In this document: positions 24,315 through 36,300 of the stretch, one piece after another
Position numbering within the stretch: position 1 is the stretch's first letter
Layout: every line of letters starts with the position of its first letter
Origin: Spisula solida
Taxonomy: Eukaryota; Mollusca; Bivalvia; Venerida; Mactridae
Assembly: GCA_947247005.1 (NCBI GenBank)
Contig: OX365948.1
Coordinates: 37,142,601-37,206,600, forward strand
Reading direction: 5' to 3'
DNA length: 64,000 bases
The notes under the pieces: generated by a model
What the model was told of the DNA's origin: nothing
The model's input: only the letters and a program-made list of their open reading frames with translations
Databases searched by the model: none
Made by a program: the position numbers and the translations under genes

Positions 24315-27300
24315 GTACGCGGTGAAACTGTTAAATCATTGTCATCAGTTAGTGGTGGATATTTCATGGATGAACAGGACCACTAAATCAAAACCATCAC
24401 GATTGAATATTTTACAGTATTTCAAATGTTTTACTTTGTTGTTAACTAATGCCGAGCATAGCCTTTATTTACCAGTCAGCTTTCCGCTGAAGTATGGCAG
24501 GCTTGCCTCCACCCGGTTTTGAACCCGGGTCGCCAGATAAGACGACAAGCGCGATAAACATTGAGTTCCTAGTATTGGAATTGTTTATCGACTAACTTAT
24601 ATATCACAACCCCCAATATTTTGCAGCTTTATTAAATTTCACAAAATTTTATACCAACGAATTTTAATAGTTTTACAGCATTTGTCGAGGGTCAATGGAA
24701 AAGTAAACTAGTGTGCTTATAGAGTGGTTGTTCATCTTAATGGAAGTAGAATATTCTATTGTTGCAGCATGTCCGAAGTTCCAGTATGGCGTCAACTGTC
24801 AGAAGACATGTGGTCATTGTGAGATGGACGCTACATGTGACCCTGCCACTGGGAAATGTCCCGGTAATTGTGTCCCTGGCTTTATGGGAGAAATGTGTAC
24901 ACAAGGTTGGCACATTAAACAAATATTACTAATAGATTTAACAAGTACAAGAGAACAATGGTGACATCTCTCGATTTCAACTCCATTAAACATGAAGTTG
25001 AAACCATGAAATATAGACAAGAACTGTATTGATAATATAATAATAAATGTATGTGTCATCGTTCAAATGTTCTTAGCAATGTATGTTACATATACTAGAT
25101 TGTTGCAATCGAATTGTTCTTAGTGAACCAGTGAGCATTTCCATTTTCCACCTTTGACGACGAGAATCATCTAACTAAATTTTACATTAATAGATCAAAA
25201 CTTGTGATAGTCTCTTTCAAATAAACTGAGAAAATATGAGGTAGACCTATATTTGATTTGAACATTAACTACTTGTAATAAGTTTGTATTAAATTACTTG
25301 TTTGTATAATGTCCCTAAAACAAATGATTTCTGACAATTGCTTCTCATATATTCCAGCATGCGATCCATTCTTCTATGGTCATGAATGTGCAAGTCGCTG
25401 CCATCATTGTCGTAACAACAAGGCGTGCCACATTGTTACCGGTGTATGCAGTAATGGTTGTGCGCTAGGTTGGACTGGGGACAAGTGTGACATTGGTAAG
25501 AAAGTGAATTATGTTTGTATTTTACTGTGAACTGTTCAGAAGTGTTATCGATTGATGTACATAAGTTTAAAATTGCTCGTGTAAAATAAATACAATAAAA
25601 TGAATATGGTACATGTACATGTACATAAAGCATACTTTGATATATTTTCTTCAACAAGAATGCAAACAATACATGCACAAACTTCACATGGTGTTGATAT
25701 TTTCATTTGTAAAATTACTTAAATGTGACGTTTTCCCCCCTTTAAGTCTGTGAAAACACGACGTATGGTTTGGACTGTATGAGCAAGTGCGGCCATTGTC
25801 TGGAAAATAAATCGTGTGATCACGTGACAGGAAAATGCACAGATGGTTGCGCATCAGGATGGACTGGCGAGAAATGCACTATACGTAAGTACATATATAT
25901 AATTATATTATACATGTATAAGTTAAAAACTTCAAACAAGGAGATGAATATGCCATAATTCATTCAACATAAGTATGTAACTATACTTTGTCTGCTCAAA
26001 CACGTTAATCATTCTGGTGGAACTTTGCAAAATATTGTGCGTGCAAGTATACAACCAGATCAAGTACCGTCACTGCCTTATGGAACGTCACCGGAAACCT
26101 ACCATTGTGTATAGAAAGCGCATGCGCGCGACTTGGTAATCAACCAAGCATTTAGTCAAATTCAATGCTGAAAACTAACGAAAAGATCGAACTGTCAATC
26201 CACAATCGTACAACTAAACACACAGTCTCCCGAACGCAAGGATACACGTGAATACATTTTTGGACTAGCCGGAAAAACAACTCACGGTCGGTTTTGCTGT
26301 GTTTCATTTATTGTCCTAGACTGGATACGTCTATCTCTCATGCTAGTACTATATTGTAGCGTGCAGTCAGGGATGGTACGGTGAAGAATGTGACTTCCAC
26401 TGTGGACATTGTAAGTCTGGAACCTGTGATCAGGTGACTGGAGCATGTCAGTCTGGCTGTGATCCTGGTTGGATGGGAAAGTTATGTACATCACGTAAGT
26501 AGATGGAAGACTTTTCATTTCAAGTCAGAAAGAAAAAGAAAATCTGAAATAATAATAATATTGGTAATCTGAAGAAGACACCATAGTCGTAAGCCCATGT
26601 AATTCAGATTAGTTTTGTTTTTATGGAATTTATCTCCAGTCAGGGAAACACGGGAGAGCCGTCATATCATAGAGGTCTAATTCGCTGCCACCAGTGTGGT
26701 AGTATATTTTCCCTCTTCCCGTGCAGTGGATCCATCTGTATGGACTGGTCAAGAATTCGATCATGGCACATTGGAGTTAAATGAATGATACATTTTGTTA
26801 TTTGGTTAAGATATGGAAAATATGAGCGGGTTGAATAAAACATCTTACAGCGTTGTCGTACTGTGAAGCTGGGTGTACACTCATTAATAGAGCCAGAAAT
26901 GGTTGAGCAAGACAGTGTCAATATACTCAAAGAGTAAGTGGTATTCTTGCGTTACCACTTTGCGCATGCGCCGTGCTGACGTAGAAAATCTTCACATTCA
27001 TCTCCCATTCATACAGGTTTTTGAAGTAGACATCCTGATTTTATTTCACATGCACGTGTTCTGAAATGTTTTGTTAATTACTAACACAACAATGATATGA
27101 AGTTTATTGTTCATAAAGCAAGTAATTTCCGCCCAGTTCAGAGGTATAAGTCAAAAAGAATTCTCGATCGAAACGTTTGTAAATTAAACGAGTTATAAAT
27201 TCGTAGTAAAACGATGTTAGGGCGTGGAACAACCTGAATTATAATATGATTAATATTTGTTGTAAATCTGTTGACAATATTTGGTAAATTTCACTTCCGG

Positions 27301-30300
27301 AAATTCATTTATTTTTTATGCTGGAACTTTGAAAGTCTTTAAAGATTTAAAACGCACTAAAGTCGAAATATTTATTCAATTAAAGCGAAATAAAACGCGT
27401 TTGTTGTTGTTTTTATTCTACTTTATGACTGTTGTTTTTGCTGTTTGTAAATCATGCAATTATTACGTCCTATACAGAATATTTAAGCATTACTAAATGG
27501 CAGAATTAACCGTTCATAAACCTAAAAATCGCGCCTTGTTAGCGCAATTGATAGAACGCTAGGGTGTCACCCGCACGATTTAGCCGGATCTATTCTTGGA
27601 TTGAGACGACTTTGTTGTACTTTGCCATTTGGTTATGGTCATGTAATCTGTAGTGTAGAGGATGATTGCTGCTTGTGCTCGGAAATGGAAATAAATAGAG
27701 AATTTTCTGATTGTTAGTTCGAAGAAAAATTGTTAGGCCAACGATTTAGCCACCTCATATAACTGATACAAAACTACCATAAAACAGAGTTAATTTCAAT
27801 GACAATAACATGAAAACTTGTTAAGTCAATGCACTGGCCGTCGTATATAACCAAAACAATACGAAAACTTGTTTAAACTCTTGTTAGGTCAACGCACTGA
27901 CTTTCGTTTATAACTTTAACAAACTCCCCAAACCGCGTTATATCAATGGCAATTCCATGAAAACTGGCGTTAATATCAAGGACTACTCCATTAAAAGTGG
28001 CGTTAATATCAAGGACAATTCCATTAAAACTGGCGTTATATCAATGACAATTCCATGAAAACTGGCGTTATATCAATGACAATTCCATGGAAACTGGCGT
28101 TAATATCAAGGACAATTCCATTAAAACTGGCGTTATATCAATGACAATTCCATGAAAACTGGCGTTAATATCAAGGACAATTCCATTAAATCTGGCGTTA
28201 ATATCAATGGCAATTCCATTAAAACTGGCGTTAATATCAAGGACAATTCAATTAAAACTGGCGTTAATAACCATGATAATTCCATTAAAACTTTTTTTAA
28301 AAGTTTGGACGTATTAAAATACAAGTCAGTTTTAGCATCGTATTTCAAATATTATAATGTTTTGTATTGATTTGACCAGCATGTGTACCCGGGACATACG
28401 GTGAAGATTGTGTGGCAAAGTGTGGTAACTGTGTGGATAGGCTATGTGATCGAACTACTGGCTTCTGTACTAAAGGTTGTAGACCTGGCTGGAAGGATAT
28501 CACATGTCATAAAGGTCAGTACACTAACTGAAGCCAAACCCAGCGTCTAAGCACAGGAACTTGCATATATCTAATTTATAAAAAAAATGTTTGGAATTTT
28601 TTTGTCCACTACTGAAGAGCCTGTAATAAAATATACATTTTTTTTTATTATAAATTATGCAAGTTCCTGTGGTCTAAGTGACGTACTATTTTGCGTGTAA
28701 ATCTGTAAATATAGTTACTTTAGCACCATAGGATAACATCTCCGACTAAAGCACATATTCAAAGTAAACCGGCATGATATTCTTGCGTGAAGGAAGCTTC
28801 ATGTTTTAGCAGAATGATGTGTCCCTTATTGTTCTTTATAAGTCGTGTAAGATGTATTGGTCAACAGCCATGGTACAGCCAGAGTGTGTATAGAGATATA
28901 ATAATAATAAAGATTTTATTTTACGAGGAAACTCATTTGACAATCTTCCATGAGATCATATATCTGCCATGCTGACTGATAAATGATTGATATACTTATA
29001 AATACGTTTATCTTTCACCAACATATTTCCACTCAAACAGAACAGGATATTTCGAATGCATGGAATCATCGCCTTAGAAGAACAAAAGGCCGTAATTGCT
29101 ACTTTTAAAGACCATTAAGGACCCAAACATATTCGAAACCTCTTACGAACCCGTAGTATTTCATGACAAACGGAACAGGTCATGTTGACCAAACTAAAGA
29201 TGAAAAGCTTGTTTTTCCTACAGTAAGAGTCAGGCATGATATTTTTCCGTTCTATGTCTGACTTCTGGTTTTTGAATCCTGAATTTTCCTTCTTTGTTTA
29301 TATTGAAAAATAGAATTTCAGGCTTACAAACTGGGATTTTCAGACTTGAGAATGATTGCTAATTACCAGGCCTGTAGAGTGTACGAGTAGCAATCATAGA
29401 GTTTTTTGCTGCTTTCTCAAAATGGCACTTTTGCACTTAAGGCCTTATTTTGAAACATTGTTGTATAATTGTACAGCATGTGAAGATGGAACCTACGGTA
29501 GAAGTTGTAGTAAGACATGCGGTCAATGTAAGGATAGTTTACCATGTAATGGAAGTACTGGGGTATGTGAGAGTGGATGTAAGCCGAACTGGGATGGTCA
29601 ATATTGTACACAGAAAGCACCTGTAGGTAAGTCATCGGCAGTCTAGCTTTCAGGACCCTCTTAACCAATTGGCCGTACAACAAAGCATAGATAAGCACAC
29701 CCTAGTGTTTGGCGAATGTTGTTTATCGCATTTACAAGTAAATCCATTTTCCCCGAGCTTGTTGTAGGCTTGAAAGTACTTGATGATAGCTAGTCTAGAT
29801 GAACCACTTCGCTCCTTCAGTGTGCACCAATGGCAGCGCCAACCATCTCACTATACTTGGGATGCCTTTCTTTAGATAATGCAACCATGTGCAATATTTT
29901 CAATGTATTTACAACCAAAATTTATCCTTTCATTGGTCAACTGAAATCTTGACATTGTAGGTCAATTATCATTTATTTTATAACATTGTATTCGTTGAAG
30001 ATTAAGACTCCTATATACAAACCAGTGGTTCTGAACTAAAACGTGTGGCTTGACAATGGCATGATAATGCACGAGTGATCACAGGCACACGGTGCCGTCG
30101 ATTAAAAAAAAATCCGGATTTACCTTCTTAACTGGTATTAAAGAAGATAGTCGGATTTATTTTCATACTAGTATAAGGTTTTTAAAACTGACGACAACGT
30201 TTGCCTGTGCGAGTGATAACTATTCACCATTGTCTAATCATTTCGTTGGTTTGTTAATTATATATACACCATCACTTTATTTCATACCTAGTGTCGCTAT

Positions 30301-33300
30301 TGTTGTAATGTTAAACTAGTGAAGATGTATCATTTAGTTAACTAAGCATCGGTATCACGTACGAATGACTCAGGGTACGAATCAATGTATAAGTCTACGT
30401 GATAACGTATCCAGGCAGACAAGATATGGCACGCTGACTTACCCCTTACTCATTGACGACTATACAACGTAGAATTAAATTATTAAATAATTGTATTATA
30501 ACTTGAACTAATACATGTCTCGTCTGCCGCTCCTGTCTGACATATCATTACAAACTTGCTGATGATGATATACATGGACTCTCTATTCTATCCCTGATTT
30601 GTGGGCTGCATGCTTCCTGTCAGAATTAAAGCAGCTGCTCCAAACATTGTTCAAGACAGCAATATCTGGACACATGTTCGTGTTGTGTTATACACTGAAT
30701 ACAGTCAACTCTCGTTATCTCGAATTTTTCGTTTTTTCAAGTCCCGATTTTTCTCCTTCTCCTATCTCGAAGTTTCGGCTTGAATTCGGCTCGAATTTTT
30801 CTCGAATTCGTGTTTGGTCCAACAACAAATTAGTATACCTCGTCGTAGTTTATCTTGTTCAATTTTGCATTTTTGAAATTAAAAAAAAAGACATACTCTT
30901 CTCAATTATAGTGTACTCCCGTAATCGAGATCATTGGCAATTATACTGCAAAAACATTTAATGCCTTTAAAAACGTTTCGTCAACATTTACACCTTTAAA
31001 ATTTGCCCTAGACACAATGATAGTGATTATAGTGTTCACCTAATTAGTTTGCAATTTAAAGCTATACGTGATGTTCTTCTGCGTCCCACCTGCTTAAATT
31101 TCAGTTACAGCTTAATTTATTGGATGAGAACATTTTCTGTTTGTCGCTTTAAAAGTGTAAGGTCGTTCGGACAATTTTGTTCTAACGCTCGGTGCGAAAA
31201 TTCAAACCCGCGAAATGTGAGGACTTTACAGACATAATGAAGTCATTGTATTTAAACACGTGTTGTTTAAATATTAGTTATTAATATACACAGTGTGGGG
31301 TTAGGGTAGATATGTCTATCTTCATTTTGATTTCTTTGGGAAGTGACTGATTATAATCTGCATCCAAAATAGAGCGGTGGAAAGTTAAAAACTGAAGTTC
31401 GAGATTTTATCGTGAAATGAACTCGACTTTTTATTCGGTTCCAGATCATGTTATTGTTCCTAGTACCTCGGAAACTGGAGATCTGGATATTCGGAAACCT
31501 TCTACTGTCTCCCTGCTAGTCGTCATCATAGTATTGTTGTTTATGGCACTATCATCAACCGTGATCTACTTCCTATGTATCCGTCCAAGACATGCAGATA
31601 TTGCATCACAACTCACTCGGTTGTCCTCTGTAAGTATCCTTCGTTACTTCTGAGCCTCAATACAAGCTTTGATAGTTTGGTCCAAAGAAATATTCCAGCT
31701 TGTATTGAGGGACAATCAAATAGATGGTTGGTCAGAGTTTCTTTTTCGTCACAATTGATTTAACTCTATTCTTTATGCACAAAATGATATTTAAGCCATT
31801 AAGTATCAATAACATATCGAAGTAATGTTATCAACATTTCTAGTGATAGGTTTTGCTCTTTTACACCCGAGCTTTGATCATAATATTATATAAACACTTG
31901 CATGTTTGTGGGCAATTATGTTTCGGTGTTTTTGTATTATTTGTCAATAACGATGTATTAAAAGGTGTAACTTCTTGAACCTTTTCATATCTGGCATTTC
32001 CCATTAATTTATATTTTACAATGAGTGCGTAAAGTCGTAGTAGCGTTTAGTTCAAAGTTAAGACGCCCTAACACTCGAATATGCATTTCCTGATGTGGGA
32101 AGGAAGGTTTGACGCACATTGAGCCAAAAATAGAAAACACGAATGAAGTTAAGAAAAAAACTCCCACAGTAATATGATTGGGAATAAACTACCGTACGTT
32201 AAGTCGTATAATGTTCTCTATAAAAAACGCAAGAAATGCATACACATCGTGTAAGTCACGGTTTTGTGTTGGTGTATCTCCTGTGAGGCCATTCCATGGT
32301 CCCGTATAGTAGTGACGTCACGATCATACGGGTTCTTTAGGGGTGACTATTGAGTCAAATTTTGACTATTGCAATACTATTGGTATTGCTGAAAGTACTA
32401 TTGCGATACTATTGTATTGCTGGAAACTATTGCGATACTATTGCAATAGTTATTGCCAAGATTTGAAAACCAGATATTAACTTGTAAATGCAAATTTGCA
32501 CTGTGTAAGATATCACATTTTGTACAACATAAAAATCTTCTATTTGTGGAAATTATTTAAAATGAATTCGACAGAAATAGATTTATAAAATTAAGGCTAT
32601 ATTGGTCCATTGTGCCAATTTGTGACTGTTTTGATACGTGTGGTTATTTACAATTAGTTTTTTTAACGAAAAAGTTGTTTTTTATTAATAATAAACTTTA
32701 TTTATAAAACGGGAACTATCGTAACTATCGATTGTTGAGCTAACTATCGGCGATAGTTATTGGATCGAGACTTTTACTATCGATCCATACTATCGGGACC
32801 CTCGGAATCGCAATGCATCGATATTTCGATGCATCGGCCCACTCCTAGGGTTCTTCACAATACGATCATGAAAGCTCGGCCATTTCCGTTTGTCTCCGAT
32901 TAATTGCTATAGCAATGTATTAAGGCCGAGGTGATCAGAATGCATCAATATAATGAAGACATTAAACTGAACGGTTAATTAGGGACACTATGTACAGCAT
33001 TGTAATACATATAAGTTGCAAATGTCTGCTTAAATTCTGTGACCAGCTATGTAGCTATATATTATATACTTGCAAAACATAAATTATTGTTCATTTTCCT
33101 ACTACTTAATACGGAGATTTTGGTGTATGCAAAACAAAAACAATGTTTTCATAAATACATGTATTGCCATATTTTCTCAAATATACACTGTAGTTAGAGT
33201 ACTGCTGCATTCCATCTTTATCAAAGATACACAAATGAAAACACTCATATAATAAATAAATAGATAACATTCATGCATAAAATATCTATCAATGAAACTT

Positions 33301-36300
33301 TCTAGCTCATACTTTAATTATATTGATATCATTGTCCAGTGACGATGCGTAAAGAAGTTGTGGCTTGGAAGTATTTGCGCAGATCCTCTCGTTTTCGTCA
33401 ATGTCGTAAAATTCTATAAATAGACTTGCTTTCCTTATGTCCTTGCCCGACCGTACTTTGTTTTCCATCAAACTCACATATTTTCTACGGAAACTGAAAT
33501 CTTTTTGTTGTCCATTTGAATCTCTAATTAGGAGGTAATGTGTTAGCAGTGTCACATCTGATATTGACGGCACTCTAAACGTGAACCGTGAAATGATCAG
33601 ATATTTTCCGCTGACGGGTATGCGGAGGCACTCGGAGTCAGAAAGTGGTGTTATTGCACTGCCTTTATCTGCCGTATACCGCACACTTCCGTTTTCTGAA
33701 AACAAACAGTTAAGTACAGTACTGTTCTAGATAAGTATATAGTTCATTCGCACAATGTTAATACTTTCTGAATGCAAAATTAAGATATCTCAATGGTGAC
33801 CATGTGCTTATGTGGTTAACATATAATTCGTGAACACATGTGCAGCGCATAGTAATTTGGTCCATGACAACGTTGTTAATTGGTTCATGCACAAACAACT
33901 AATTATAAATTAGCTATGTTATTACACGTAGTTCACAATCATAAGGCTGCTTCTTGGCTCATGAGAATATATTTTATATATTTTTATATTGATTTGATCA
34001 GGATATGGTTAGTTGGTACATGAACTAATTCATGAGTATCTACGTAACAAAGACAATGTGGTTAATACGAGCACACTGTTTATCTCGAGCATATTACCTG
34101 TCCCGATCACTGCTCGAGATAACGAAGCTTTACTATGGTTATGAGACGAACTGGTTGGTAACCCAGTGCTATACACAGGGCATGCCGCATATTATATAAC
34201 CAAAGAGTATATTCGGACAGAGCTAGGGAAGCGTACTAGGATGCCGTGTATCACACAGAGCTTATGTATCTTCCCTCGAATCCGGAGGTCATTGGCCAAT
34301 TAGGCAGAGACAAAACCAGATAGCCACGTACTTACGACTGTCTCAGTCGAACGCAAAACAAAAACTGTGGTTATAAAAACGTAAAAACGTGTACTTACCG
34401 TGTAGAATATTTTGATCGATTTTAAAAGATCCAGAAACTTTGACATTATCATCTTGGAGAAATTCTAGAATATAAAACCAAATTGATGTGTCAAATACAC
34501 CCACAATGCAACACTGAACACTTATGGTGGGATACCCACAGCGAATGAATATACGAGATACGAGATACTGGATACTGATTCATTAAAGGGACTGCCTCAC
34601 ATATTGGTGTATTGAAAAAATAAAATAAAATTATCAAATATTCGCGTGATTTTGGTATAGTTGCCTGTTGATCCCATAAACAACGACGCTGACATCTAAA
34701 ATAACTTGAGAAACTTCGGCATTTGTAGTTATTTAGTATTTTTACATCGAAAATTCTATAGGGTATTAATACCCTATAGAATTACCACTACTATCACTAA
34801 AATTGCCTGAAATTTGTTCGCATTTGATGAAAACGAATAGATAAACGAACCAAATACCTCACTGATGTTTACGCTGTACTTTGTTGATGTTACAGTTCGA
34901 TCACATGTGAATTACATAATTCACAAAGCATGTTGGAAGGAAACTAAGCGCTTTTTTCTAAGAAAAAACTACTCAGTGGGCGATATCGAGGGTGATTACA
35001 ATTGCTTATTTGCACCAAATCTTTCATAAAGCAACCACCAGTGCCTTTCTATTGCATCAATAGTTGGTTATACAAAATTTTAGCCCAATCATTGAGGCAG
35101 CACCTTTAAAACATTCACAGCTTATCATATTGTGACGATATTTGGATAAGAGACGTGGGGAACAAGTAGTAATTGAATGTAGGCAAACCCTCAATTCACA
35201 CAATTACTACATTAAACATTGCGACACATACATCTTACTATCGGTCCAGGTTTTCCAGTAGAGAGTGGGAGAGCATCACTAATGTTTTCCACCTAAATTC
35301 ATTAAGTGGGTGGAGTTATTCACCTTGTAAATAGTTAAAGTAGTAATTGAATATAGGACAAATAAAAAATTGACACAATTGCTACGTATCTGGCCAGGTT
35401 TTCCAACAGTGAGTGGGTTGGCATCACTAATGCTGCCAACCTTGTAAATTCATTAAGGGTGGAAATTATCCACCTTGTAAATCCATAAAGGGCGGGGGTA
35501 ACCACCTTGTAAACCGTTTTCACCAATAGTGGAAATCAATCCCCCCGCACAGCAATCCGTACGAAACTCATGTGAGGTGGTCAACATACAGGTAGAAATA
35601 AGAACGGGGTGGGGTTGTCCGGGGGATTTGGGTACTGTTATATCAAAGCACTTGCGAAAATTGTAAACTTACGCTCAAATTGAAATCCCTTATAACGTTT
35701 TTACAACCATAAATATTGGACATACATTGTTTGTAGGAGTTGGTTAGCTGAACCATCATTAAGTTTGCACATCCCTTCAAAAGGGGTACGACACATAAAC
35801 CTACCATGATTAAAAACTGTTTTCAAATTTCTTCAAATTCAGGTATGAAATATAGTAGAAGGAATTTTTTTTTTTGAAAACAGTTTTAAATCATTGTAGG
35901 TTTATGTGTCGAACCCCTTTGATCCCTTCCCCACAATATGTAGTAGTTAAATAAGTATAAAGAATTCAAATTTGAGCGTAACTTTACGATTTTCCCAATT
36001 GCTTTGATAAACAGTACCTGGGTCCGTATCCTAACGCGTATACATACTAGACATTTAAAAGCAAGGAAATGCAGTTTGACTTGGATTTGAATCATTTATA
36101 ACACTTACCGTATCGCGGTATATCGGATATATGGCTTGATACGTTCTGTCTATTTTCTGTAAGTAATGATCTTCTCAGTGTGGATACCTGAAGTAATGAT
36201 GCCGCATACACAGGTAACTGTATCATTGCTAAAGACTAAACAGATCAGATGATCAGATTTATAATATCTAAGATAACATAAAATTTATAAAAGAAAATGT

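Noticed and set aside
28133..28370. Overlapping repeat-coding frames on both strands
   Set aside because: They arise from the 33-bp minisatellite, a multiple of three, and are open on both strands for the same reason.
30703..31230. Tigger/pogo-like transposon from the 'ctctcgttatctcgaa' end
   Set aside because: Only one end was found. A related 'ctcgagataacg' word at about 34120 is 3.4 kb away and not clearly its partner.
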